Positions 43,557 through 52,315 of a DNA stretch of 64,000 nucleotides are shown here, one piece after another; position 1 is the stretch's first letter, and each line of letters begins with the position of its first letter. Both the position numbers and the translations under genes were made by a program. Source of the stretch: Clostridium frigoris (lineage in GTDB: Bacteria > Bacillota > Clostridia > Clostridiales > Clostridiaceae). The stretch spans positions 1 through 64,000 of the forward strand of contig NZ_JAHLDV010000002.1 of the NCBI RefSeq assembly GCF_018861865.1, read 5' to 3'. The notes beneath the pieces were generated by a model. That model made no database searches, was not told where the DNA came from, and saw only the letters and a program-made list of their open reading frames with translations.

Positions 43557-45143
43557 ATGGAATCAAAAAACAAACACAATACCTATAATTCTTTATTCAA
43601 CTGGCGTAGTCTTAGATTAAAGCTCGTGTTTGAAGGAATAGGGGTAGGTATTATTACAGGTTTATTAGTCGTATTGTATCGTTATACACTTGAAAAAGCA
43701 GGAATTTTTGTAACTTATGTTTACAAAACTATATCTATAACCCCAGTACTTATTTTACCATGGATTTGTGTGTTAATACTTATAGGATATATTGTAGGAC
43801 TAATGGTTAAACATGAACCGATGATTACTGGAAGTGGAATCCCTCAAGTGGAAGGAGTTTTACTTAGAAAACTTGATATGACTTGGTGGAGAGTTATAAT
43901 TGGTAAATTTTTTGGAGGAGTTCTTTCAATCGGATCAGGTCTTTCTTTAGGAAGGGAAGGCCCATCGGTTCAATTAGGTGCAGCCGTTGGTCAAGGATTT
44001 AGTAAAGTCTTTAAAAGAATAAAGATTGAAGAAAAATATCTTATGACAAGCGGAGCTAGTGCAGGACTGTCAGCTGCATTTAATGCACCACTTGCTGGAG
44101 CAATGTTTGCCTTAGAAGAGGTTCATAAAAACTTTTCACCTTTAATTTTATTGTCTGCATTATCTGCGGCATTATCAGCTGATTTTGTAGCAAGTAGCTT
44201 TTTGGGCCTAAAACCAATTTTTGTAATGAAAAATTTATCTATATTGCCACTTAAGTTTTATTTTTATTTGATTATACTAGGTGTTATTGTTGGAGTTTTA
44301 GGGGTTTTGTTTAATAAAATTCTCCTGAAAACTCAGGACATATATGTAGCTCAAACATGGCTACCTAAAGAAATGAGAATGGTAGTACCATTGTTAATTT
44401 CAGTTATACTTGGAATTCTATTACCACAAGCATTAGGTGGAGGTCACGAACTAATAACCTCGCTATTTACAGGAAATCCATCTTTAACAATTTTAGTAAT
44501 TCTAGTTTTTGTAAAATTTTTATTCACTATGCTAAGTTTTGGATCGGGTGCACCAGGAGGAATCTTTCTTCCACTTCTTGCTATTGGAGCTTTAATAGGA
44601 AATGTTTACGGGATAACACTTGTACATTTTGCGCATTTTAATAGCATGTATATTAATAACTTTATAATACTTGCAATGGCAGGATATTTCACAGCTGTGG
44701 TTAGAGCACCTATAACTGGAATCATTCTACTTACTGAAATGACAGGTTCTTTTAGTCAATTGCTTTCTTTATCTGTTGTATCTATTGTTGCGTATATTGT
44801 GGCTGATATTTTGGCATCAAAACCTATATATGAATCGTTACTTGAAAAATTTCTACATAATCAAGGAGAAAAGATATCCTTTGGTAATAAGAGAAACAAG
44901 GCTATACTGGAATTTGTTGTTTGTATGGGATCAGATTTAGATGGAAAACAAATTAAAGATGTCATATGGCCATCTCATTGCTTATTAGTAACAGTTAAGC
45001 GAGGAGAACATGAGATACTTCCAAAAGGATCTACCGTTATTTTTCCCGGCGATTATTTGATTGTACTCACCAATGAGGATAGAGTCGCTAAAATGAATGA
45101 TGCTATGATGATAATGACGGCAAGTTGTGAGGTATTAAAATAA
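43557..45143 (+). CDS. ClC-family chloride/proton antiporter with TrkA-C domain
   Basis: The 528-residue protein has the ClC signatures GSGIPQVEGV (anion site 1), GREGPSVQLGA with the gating Glu, and GAPGGIFLPLLAIGALIG. A C-terminal TrkA-C-type domain (about 455-525, GSDLDGKQIKDVIWPSHCLL) could bind a nucleotide or ligand. GREGP and GSGIP speak for Cl-/H+ exchange and not for the fluoride subtype. The ATG at 43557 follows GGGGGC. A GGDEF gene follows by 18 bp. Confidence 0.92.
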   Translation: MESKNKHNTYNSLFNWRSLRLKLVFEGIGVGIITGLLVVLYRYTLEKAGIFVTYVYKTISITPVLILPWICVLILIGYIVGLMVKHEPMITGSGIPQVEGVLLRKLDMTWWRVIIGKFFGGVLSIGSGLSLGREGPSVQLGAAVGQGFSKVFKRIKIEEKYLMTSGASAGLSAAFNAPLAGAMFALEEVHKNFSPLILLSALSAALSADFVASSFLGLKPIFVMKNLSILPLKFYFYLIILGVIVGVLGVLFNKILLKTQDIYVAQTWLPKEMRMVVPLLISVILGILLPQALGGGHELITSLFTGNPSLTILVILVFVKFLFTMLSFGSGAPGGIFLPLLAIGALIGNVYGITLVHFAHFNSMYINNFIILAMAGYFTAVVRAPITGIILLTEMTGSFSQLLSLSVVSIVAYIVADILASKPIYESLLEKFLHNQGEKISFGNKRNKAILEFVVCMGSDLDGKQIKDVIWPSHCLLVTVKRGEHEILPKGSTVIFPGDYLIVLTNEDRVAKMNDAMMIMTASCEVLK

Positions 45144-45161
45144 GGATTTTAAGGAGAAGTT

Positions 45162-45785
45162 ATGATGGATAAAACACTAATTTCTATAGAGGAAATAACA
45201 TCAAGAGTTAAAGAATTAATTAAAAATAATGAAGGACCTTTTAGTGTAGTTACATGTGATATTGATAATCTAAATAATATTAATAAGATTCATGGAAATG
45301 ATATAGGTGATGAAGTAATTAATAAAGTTATTTCTATATTTGCTAATAATTTATCTGACACAGATTTAATAAATAGAAGTGGCGATGAATTTACTTTGTT
45401 ACTTGTAAAAAAAGGTGCAGAGAGAAGCTTTATGGATTTAGAAGAAATAAGAAGATATTTATCAGATAATACCTTCGATTTAAAAAATTTAACTAAAACA
45501 GAAAATATTAATATTACTCTAAGTTTTGGAGTTGCTAGTTATCCACGCGATTCGAAAAATGTTATAGATCTTCTTAGAGTTGCGGATAGTGGTCTTTTCA
45601 GAGCTAAAAAAGAGGGTAGAAATAGAATTTGTCTATCTGAGGCAGAAAGTATGGTACTAAAATCAAGTTATTTTACTAAGACACAACTTGATAGGTTATC
45701 AGAGCTATCTAAGGCAAATGATAAAACCGAAGCATTCCTTTTAAGGGAAGCATTGGATGGTTTATTTAAAAAGTATAATAAATAA
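45162..45785 (+). CDS. GGDEF-domain protein with SGDEF active site
   Basis: The 207-residue cytosolic protein has one GGDEF domain: DIDNLNNINKIHGNDIGDEV, then RSGDEFTLLLV as active site and ISFGVASYPRDSKNVIDLLR-like C-terminal part with AKKEGRNRI. SGDEF in place of GGDEF occurs in active and inactive members. The tail (KTEAFLLREALDGLFKKYNK) has a ribbon-helix-helix flavour. It is co-transcribed with the ClC gene. No sensory domain is present. A c-di-GMP link to ion transport is conceivable. Confidence 0.85.
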   Translation: MMDKTLISIEEITSRVKELIKNNEGPFSVVTCDIDNLNNINKIHGNDIGDEVINKVISIFANNLSDTDLINRSGDEFTLLLVKKGAERSFMDLEEIRRYLSDNTFDLKNLTKTENINITLSFGVASYPRDSKNVIDLLRVADSGLFRAKKEGRNRICLSEAESMVLKSSYFTKTQLDRLSELSKANDKTEAFLLREALDGLFKKYNK

Positions 45786-45901
45786 ATTAATGAATATAAT
45801 TTGAATACTGAGTTAATATATAATGTATTCTAAAATATAAATAGCTGTTATCGGTTGGACAAATTAATCTATAGTTTGATTCCAAGAAATCTGTTTCTGG
45901 G

Positions 45902-45940
45902 GTGTGAAACTCTTATTTGAGTTTCACACTTTTTCTTTTT
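45902..45940 (+). terminator. Terminator of the ClC-GGDEF operon
   Basis: GTGTGAAACTC pairs with GAGTTTCACAC around TTATTT and is followed by a long T-rich tail. The rest of 45786-46166 has no gene; a short coding-like scrap (SMLNMEINPEKFVFDSKKHV) is visible near 46050-46110. Confidence 0.9.
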
Positions 45941-46166
45941 TGATTTTTATAAGACAATCTATAATATATAAAATATTAAATCAATATTAAAAATATAAAG
46001 TAATTAATGGATACTCTCATAGAGTACCATACTATTACAGTGAAAAATCCATGTTAAATATGGAAATAAATCCAGAAAAATTTGTATTTGATTCTAAAAA
46101 ACATGTGGGAATAATAAATTGTATTTTGACCTAAAATAAGAAATATAAGCGGAGAGGAATGATAAT

Positions 46167-47360
46167 ATGAATTTTAAAAAAAACAATAAGATTACTAGTC
46201 CAATTATAAGCTTTTTCAAAAATGAATCTGCCAGTGGTATAATTCTGATGGTCTGTGCTGTAATTGCATTAATAGTGGCTAATTCTGGAAGTTCATCTAG
46301 CTATGATAAGTTTCTCCATAGTTACATAACTATTGGATATAAAGATTTTTCATTATCAATGTCAATTCTACATTGGATTAATGATGGATTAATGGCTATA
46401 TTTTTCTTTGTAGTTGGTATGGAGATAAAAAGAGAACTAGTTGTAGGAGAACTTAAGTCTATTAATAAAACTATATTGCCAGTGGGGGCAGCTATCGGTG
46501 GAATGATAATCCCAGCTATAATCTATTCAATATTTAATTATAATCAGCCAACTAGTTTAGGTTGGGGGATTCCTATGGCAACAGATATTGCTTTTGCACT
46601 TGGAGTACTTTCTTTAGTCGGCAGCAAGCGAGCACCTAAGGGAATAATTACTTTTCTTACAGCACTCGCCATAGTTGATGATTTAGGTGCTATTATCGTA
46701 ATTGCTATTTTCTACACTAACCAAATTTCACTTATTGCACTTTTGCTGTCCTTAATAGTTGTAATAACACTTATATTAATGAATAAATTTAAGGTTAAGT
46801 ATGTATCGCTCTTTATATTTTTAGGTTTGATACTATGGGCAAGTCTTTTAAAATCAGGTATACATTCTACTATTGCTGGGGTACTACTTGCTATGACTAT
46901 ACCAGTTAAGAAAGATAAATCAGAATTTAAAAGTTCTATGTTATATAAGCTTGAGCATATGATAACACCTTGGTCTAGTTTTGTAATTATGCCTATATTT
47001 GCATTAGCAAACGCAGGCGTAGTTTTTGATTTTAGCAGTTTCTCAAAAATTTTAGTAGAACCAATTGGACTTGGAATTATTTTTGGGCTATTTTTGGGAA
47101 AACAAATAGGAATATTTGGAGCATCGTATTTACTAATACATTTTAAAATTGCCAAGCTTCCGTCGAAGGTAACTTTAAAACATATATATGGTGCAAGTTT
47201 ACTTGGTGGTATTGGATTTACAATGTCATTATTTGTATCTTCATTATCTTTTCCAGGAGGGGAATTATTATCTATGGCTAAAATAAGTGTGATATCTGCA
47301 TCAATAATATCAGCAATTGCAGGTGTTTTAGTTTTTAAATCTATAAAAATTCATAATTAA
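46167..47360 (+). CDS. nhaA: Na+/H+ antiporter NhaA
   Basis: The 397-residue protein has twelve membrane helices and NhaA motifs: NDGLMAIFFFVVGMEIKREL, MATDIAFALGVLSLVG and LAIVDDLGAIIVIAIFYT with the Asp-Asp pair of the ion site, plus GIGFTMSLFVSSLSF. Family length is normal. GGAGAGGAA precedes the ATG. It exports Na+ in exchange for H+ and stands alone between terminators. Confidence 0.95.
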   Translation: MNFKKNNKITSPIISFFKNESASGIILMVCAVIALIVANSGSSSSYDKFLHSYITIGYKDFSLSMSILHWINDGLMAIFFFVVGMEIKRELVVGELKSINKTILPVGAAIGGMIIPAIIYSIFNYNQPTSLGWGIPMATDIAFALGVLSLVGSKRAPKGIITFLTALAIVDDLGAIIVIAIFYTNQISLIALLLSLIVVITLILMNKFKVKYVSLFIFLGLILWASLLKSGIHSTIAGVLLAMTIPVKKDKSEFKSSMLYKLEHMITPWSSFVIMPIFALANAGVVFDFSSFSKILVEPIGLGIIFGLFLGKQIGIFGASYLLIHFKIAKLPSKVTLKHIYGASLLGGIGFTMSLFVSSLSFPGGELLSMAKISVISASIISAIAGVLVFKSIKIHN

Positions 47361-47409
47361 AAATTGTCTTATAACATTATTGTAGAAATTAATAAGCAAT
47401 TGAATAGAT

Positions 47410-47440
47410 AATAACCAGTAGGTTTACTACTGGTTATTTT
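47410..47440. terminator. Bidirectional terminator
   Basis: AATAACCAGTAG pairs with CTACTGGTTATT around GTTTA, with T run. It lies between convergent nhaA and the recombinase homologue. Confidence 0.85.
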
Positions 47441-47497
47441 AAATAAACAAAAACAACAATACAGTTTACAACGTATGGCTTAGTTTATGCTGAAAAA

Positions 47498-48040
47498 TTA
47501 ATTTTCTAAATATCTATATAATGTTGACTTGCTAATTCCGGTTTCATCTTTTATTTTAGTTAAGTTATATTTTTTACTTTGATACATGACAATAGCTCGT
47601 TTTACATTATCGTCAGGTTTTCTTGGTCGTCCTGAAGTGATTCCCTTTTGTTTTGCTTCATACAAACCTTCTTTTGTTTTTTCGCTTATGACATCGCTTT
47701 GAAATTTAACAAGGTATTTTACAATGTTAATAAAATGATAACCAAGCGTATTACTTGTGTTAATCCCTTCAGTAAGAGACTTAAAATAAGCACCTGTCGT
47801 ATCAATTATTTCTAGTAGTTCAACTAAATGGAGTGTTGAGTCAGCTAATGTAAAAAAAGTTGTTACAACTATTGTATCATCTTTGTTAAGATTATTTATT
47901 ATAGCTTTTAGTTGTGTTCTTTTTTTTGCTGAAGAATGTTCCTCAGAAATAATTGTTTCACAATTTGCTTCTTTGAGCTTCTTTAGTTGAATTTCGCATT
48001 TTAAATCATTTTTATATGGTCTCATATAACCAATTAACAT
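47498..48040 (-). CDS. Serine-recombinase homologue lacking the catalytic serine
   Basis: The 180-residue protein has the resolvase fold: MLIGYMRPYKNDLKCEIQLK at the start, DTIVVTTFFTLADSTLHLVE and FQSDVISEKTKEGLYEAKQK, then GRPRKPDDNVKRAIVMYQSK and a C-terminal HTH (TKIKDETGISKSTLYRYL). Active members have YxRVSTxxQ with Ser near residue 9-10; here it is YMRPYKNDLK without Ser, and the usual Arg in the second motif is also changed. It should bind DNA but not cut. A regulatory role, for example on the divergent SulP gene, is possible. Confidence 0.8.
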   Translation of the reverse strand: MLIGYMRPYKNDLKCEIQLKKLKEANCETIISEEHSSAKKRTQLKAIINNLNKDDTIVVTTFFTLADSTLHLVELLEIIDTTGAYFKSLTEGINTSNTLGYHFINIVKYLVKFQSDVISEKTKEGLYEAKQKGITSGRPRKPDDNVKRAIVMYQSKKYNLTKIKDETGISKSTLYRYLEN

Positions 48041-48215
48041 ACATGTTCTCCTAATATTTAAGGCTTTTCTTTTATTATACCATAATATTTATTTTAAAAA
48101 TAGTTTTAAAATGGTACCTTTTTGGGAAGATATATGTTAAACTAATTTTAATGTGTAAAACTAGACATTTATAAAAGTTAAAGGTCAAAAATATAAATAT
48201 GAGGTGTATAAAAAA

Positions 48216-49661
48216 TTGATTGAAAAATTAAAAGCAGAATGGTTTTCAAATGTTAGAACAGATATTCTTGCTGGAATTGTTGTAGCATTAGCGTTAATTC
48301 CAGAAGCAATTGCATTTTCGATTATTGCAGGAGTTGATCCAATGGTTGGATTATATGCATCGTTTTGCATTGCAATTATTATTTCGTTTGTTGGTGGTCG
48401 TCCTGGGATGATTTCAGCAGCGACAGGTTCTATGGCATTATTAATGGTTCCACTGGTAAAAGAATATGGACTAAATTATTTGTTAGTAGCAACAATGTTA
48501 ACAGGTGTTATCCAAGTGATTTTTGGTGTATGTAAAATAGCAAAAGTAATGAAGTTTATTCCAAGGGCAGTCATGATTGGATTTGTAAATGCATTAGCAA
48601 TTTTAATTTTCATGGCTCAGGTACCTCATTTTATTGGAATCTCGTTTATGACATATATTTTTGTAGCGATAACACTCTCAATTCTTTATATACTTCCTAA
48701 ATTTATTAAGTCTATACCGGCACCACTAATAGCTATTATTGTGTTAACAGCGGTGTCTATGGCTACAAGATTAAACTTACAAACTGTTGGGGACCTAGGT
48801 GCTATTACGAGATCATTACCTATGTTTTCTATTCCAAATGTTTCGTTTAATATTGAAACATTAAGAATTGTTTTTTCATATTCAATTGCTTTAGCCATTG
48901 TCGGTTTATTAGAGACTTTATTAACATCATCAATTATAGATGATATGACTGAAACAGAGGGAAATAAACACAAAGAGGCTAGAGGACAAGGAATTGCTAA
49001 TATAATTACAGGCTTTTTTGGTGGTATGGCAGGTTGTGCAATGATTGGGCAGTCTGTAATTAATGTAAAATCAGGTGGAAGAGGTAGGCTCTCTACTTTT
49101 GTGGCAGGAGTATTCTTAATGTTTTTGATTATTGTATTAGGAAATTTCGTAGTTCAAATTCCAATGCCTGTTCTTGTAGGTATTATGATTATGGTATCCA
49201 TCAGTACATTTGACTGGTCATCATTCTCATATTTAAAGAAAGCGCCTAGAAGTGATGCTATTGTAATGCTTGCAACTGTTATCATTGTAGTTGCAACAAA
49301 TGATTTATCAAAAGGTGTTATTGCAGGGGTTGTATTAAGTGCACTATTTTTCGTTGCTAAAATTTCAAAGATAGAAGTAATTAAGCAAACCGAGGAGAAA
49401 AATATAATATTTAACATAAATGGGCCACTCTTCTTTGCGTCTGTTGAGGGTTTTGTGAAAGCTTTTGATTTTACTGTAAAAGATAAAAATATTATTATTG
49501 ATTTTTCAAATACACATATCTGGGATGGTTCAGCCGTTGGTGCAATAGACAAAGTAATAATTAAATATTATGAGAATAATACTAAGGTCACTATTAGAGG
49601 TTTAAATTCTTCTAGCAAAAAACTAGTAGATAAATTAGCTGTATACAATAATACAATGTAA
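48216..49661 (+). CDS. SulP-family anion transporter with STAS domain
   Basis: The 481-residue protein has the SulP pattern: [20 protein letters not shown] at the start, [11 protein letters not shown] and SGAGPIAIIVL-like central helices, then [20 protein letters not shown], and a C-terminal STAS domain (about 395-480, [20 protein letters not shown]). It carries sulfate, bicarbonate or a similar anion. The best start is TTG at 48216, 9 bases after GAGGTG; a GTG at 48204 lies within that site. A UspA gene follows by 35 bp. It is divergent from the recombinase homologue. Confidence 0.9.
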   Translation: MIEKLKAEWFSNVRTDILAGIVVALALIPEAIAFSIIAGVDPMVGLYASFCIAIIISFVGGRPGMISAATGSMALLMVPLVKEYGLNYLLVATMLTGVIQVIFGVCKIAKVMKFIPRAVMIGFVNALAILIFMAQVPHFIGISFMTYIFVAITLSILYILPKFIKSIPAPLIAIIVLTAVSMATRLNLQTVGDLGAITRSLPMFSIPNVSFNIETLRIVFSYSIALAIVGLLETLLTSSIIDDMTETEGNKHKEARGQGIANIITGFFGGMAGCAMIGQSVINVKSGGRGRLSTFVAGVFLMFLIIVLGNFVVQIPMPVLVGIMIMVSISTFDWSSFSYLKKAPRSDAIVMLATVIIVVATNDLSKGVIAGVVLSALFFVAKISKIEVIKQTEEKNIIFNINGPLFFASVEGFVKAFDFTVKDKNIIIDFSNTHIWDGSAVGAIDKVIIKYYENNTKVTIRGLNSSSKKLVDKLAVYNNTM

Positions 49662-49696
49662 TATCATAAATACATTAATATAATAGGGGTGAGTGT

Positions 49697-50116
49697 ATGT
49701 ATAATAATATATTACTAGCTGTTGATGGATCAGAAAATTCACTAAGAGCAACGCAAGAAGCTATAAACATCGCATCATTAGTCAATGAATGCATTATAGA
49801 AGTTGTGGTTGTTGTTGATTTTTCACAATCGAAGAATGATGTTCTTCATGCCCATGGAAAAGAAGAACTAGAATTGTCTAGACGTAGGAAACTCTCGTCT
49901 ATTGAAGAAAAGCTAAAATTAAGTAATGTATCTTATAAAATTAAGATATTACGTGGAGATCCAGGTGAAACAATTGTAGATTATACAAATAAAGGACCAT
50001 TTGATTTAGTCATTATAGGCAGTCGAGGTCTTAATATATTACAAGAGATGGTACTAGGTGGTGTTAGTCATAAAGTAGCGAAAAGAGTTCAATGTCCTGT
50101 TTTAATTGTAAAATAA
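49697..50116 (+). CDS. Universal stress protein UspA family
   Basis: The 139-residue protein begins NILLAVDGSENSLRATQEAI and ends with the ATP-binding signature GSRGLNILQEMVLGGVSHKV then CPVLIVK (G-x2-G-x9-G-S pattern). GGGGTGAG precedes the ATG. It follows the SulP gene and is probably co-transcribed, a common pairing where UspA modulates the transporter. Confidence 0.9.
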   Translation: MYNNILLAVDGSENSLRATQEAINIASLVNECIIEVVVVVDFSQSKNDVLHAHGKEELELSRRRKLSSIEEKLKLSNVSYKIKILRGDPGETIVDYTNKGPFDLVIIGSRGLNILQEMVLGGVSHKVAKRVQCPVLIVK

Positions 50117-50169
50117 AATAAATATTTTAAATAAGTAAGTTCTATAAGAGTTAAAATTAGAAATGGCTA

Positions 50170-50217
50170 AAAATCTCAACTCTGATGAATATCTTATCAA
50201 AGTGGAGATTTTTTATT
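50170..50217 (+). terminator. Terminator of the SulP-UspA operon
   Basis: AAATCTCAACT and AGTGGAGATTT pair around a long loop, then a T run. Confidence 0.65.
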
Positions 50218-50299
50218 TCAAATTCTCTAATTACTTATGAAATTTGAGGAAAAATTGTAATGATTATAACGAAATGAAAAAAAATTAATGAGGATAATA

Positions 50300-51640
50300 A
50301 TGCGTAACAATTATAAAAGTAAAGGCAGAAATAAAATTAGAGTTATTCCAATAGGAGGACTTGGAGAAATCGGGAAAAATATTACGGCAATAGAATATAA
50401 GGAAGAGACGATTGTTATAGATTGTGGAATAACTTTTCCGGATTCAGATATGTATGGTGTTGATTTAGTAATTCCGGATATAACTTATCTTTTATAGAAT
50501 AAAGATAGAATAAAAGTAATATTTCTTACCCACGGACATGAAGATCATATAGGGGCATTACCTTATGTTTTAAAACAAATCAATGTTCCTGTTTATGGAA
50601 CATAATTTACGTTAGGACTTGTAGAAAAAAAGTTACAAGAACATGGAATATTAGAACAGTGTACCCTGAATGTAATAACCCCTGGTGATATTATAAAACT
50701 AGAAAAACTCAGTGTAGAATTTATAAGCGTTAATCATAGTATAGCAGATGCTTGCACTATTGTTATACATACGCCTATTGGTAGAATCATACACACGGGT
50801 GACTTTAAAATAGATTACACTCCAATTGATGGGAAAATTATAGACTTAGAGAGATTTGCAAAATTAGGTGGTCAAGGTGAGCCTTTAGCTGCATTAACAA
50901 GAATGGCATTATCGACCCATCGAAGTATTCAAATACAAAAGGATGATCTTATTATTTTCTCTGCGTCTCCCATTCCAGGAAACGAAAAAGCAATATACAA
51001 TACTATAAATGAATTGTTTAAAAAGGGAGCCAATGTAATATATGATACTACACAAAATATTCATGTTTTTGGTCATGCATGTCAAGAGGAATTAAAACTA
51101 ATGCATACATTAGTTCATCCTAAATATTTTATGCCAGTACATGGTGAATATAGACATTTAAAAGAACATGCATTGCTTGCGGAAAAACTAGGAATGAATC
51201 CAGAAAGGATCTTCATTGGAGAAACTTGCAGAATATTGGAAGTGTCTCCAAGAGAATGTAAATTTTACAAAAAAATACAAACGGAAGCTATAATGGTAGA
51301 TGGTCTTGGTATCAGAGATGTTGGAAACATTGTACTTCGTGATAGAAAGCACTTAGCGGAAGAGGGTATATTTACAGTTGTAGTTACTATAGAAAGAGAA
51401 AATATATACTATATTAGCAGGGCCAGATGTAATAACTAGAGGATTTATATATATGAAAGAATCTAATGAGATTATTAATGAAGCAAGGGAGATTGTAAAA
51501 AAGAGTTAGAGGCGTGTCTAGGTAATCAAATTAGAGAGTGGTCAGTAATTAAATCAAGTATTAGAAATGTTTTAAGTGAATTTCTATATATAAAAACTAA
51601 GAGAAGGCCTATAATTATACCTATAATAATGGAAATTTAA
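50300..51640 (+). pseudogene. RNase J-family nuclease, decayed
   Basis: The reading begins KIRVIPIGGLGEIGKNITAI and has the metallo-beta-lactamase motif [14 protein letters not shown]. Stops occur at 50495-50497 and near 50603. Between LERFAKLGGQG and EPLAALTRMAL about 85 residues of the beta-CASP region are missing. PVHGEYRHLKEHALL remains. After REN-IYYIS a frameshift follows, then GPDVITRGFIYMKESNEIIN, a second one near 51498, and NQIREWSVIKSSIRNVLSEF. At least five lesions; another RNase J must do the work. GAGGA lies before the ATG. Confidence 0.9.
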
Positions 51641-51664
51641 CAAAAATTAATATGTATTTTATGT

Positions 51665-51695
51665 CACCTCAACCTAATAGGTTGAGGTGTTTTTA
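51665..51695 (+). terminator. Terminator after RNase J pseudogene
   Basis: CACCTCAACCTA pairs with TAGGTTGAGGTG, followed by T residues. Confidence 0.9.
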
Positions 51696-51837
51696 ATTAG
51701 GATATTTATTAGTATATACCTATATAGGATAAAAAATACAAAAAGTAACAATTATGTTTGTTGTAATATTGTGAAAATTATTATAAAATAAAGTTGAGAC
51801 AATATAATAAATTATAATGTGCCTAGGGGGAAGAATA

Positions 51838-52314
51838 ATGAGTATACAAATTGATTTTAGTAACTTAGATATTATACTTGAAAATCATGAAAACAAACCT
51901 AGTAATATTATTGCAATATTACAAGATACACAGGAAATATATAGGTATTTACCTAGGGAGGTATTTGCATATTTTTCAGAAAAGCTTGGAATGAGTATGG
52001 CCAAAATATATGGTGTAGCAACTTTTTATGATAACTTCTCTTTAGAACCAAAAGGTATGTATGTTATAAAAATATGTGATGGGACAGCGTGTCATGTAAG
52101 AAAGTCTATTCCTATTTTAGATAAAATGCGAGAAGAACTAGGACTATCTGAAACAAAAATTACAACAGATGATTTGATGTTTACAGTGGAAACGGTTTCT
52201 TGCCTTGGAGCTTGCGGACTTGCACCTGCTATAACTATTAATGATAAAGTACATGGCGCTATGACTCCACAAAAAGCAATGGAGCTTTTAAACACACTTA
52301 AGGAGGGAAATTAA
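51838..52314 (+). CDS. NuoE-like subunit of NAD(H)-linked [FeFe] hydrogenase
   Basis: The 158-residue thioredoxin-like 2Fe-2S protein has YRYLPREVFAYFSEKLGMSM, then CDGTACHVRKS and SCLGACGLAP, giving the four cysteine ligands. This is the small subunit (HydC/HndA type) of electron-bifurcating or NADH-dependent hydrogenases. The ATG at 51838 follows GGGGGAAG. The NuoF-like gene begins 1 bp after its stop, and hydA follows; the three form one operon. Confidence 0.92.
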   Translation: MSIQIDFSNLDIILENHENKPSNIIAILQDTQEIYRYLPREVFAYFSEKLGMSMAKIYGVATFYDNFSLEPKGMYVIKICDGTACHVRKSIPILDKMREELGLSETKITTDDLMFTVETVSCLGACGLAPAITINDKVHGAMTPQKAMELLNTLKEGN

Positions 52315-52315
52315 T

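Noticed and set aside
45795-45900. Riboswitch controlling nhaA
   Set aside because: The only clear structure is the terminator of the upstream operon; I recognise no known aptamer core.
46712-47155. Long open frames antisense to nhaA, SulP, hydrogenase and other genes
   Set aside because: They lie opposite well-supported genes, have no RBS and no recognisable product.
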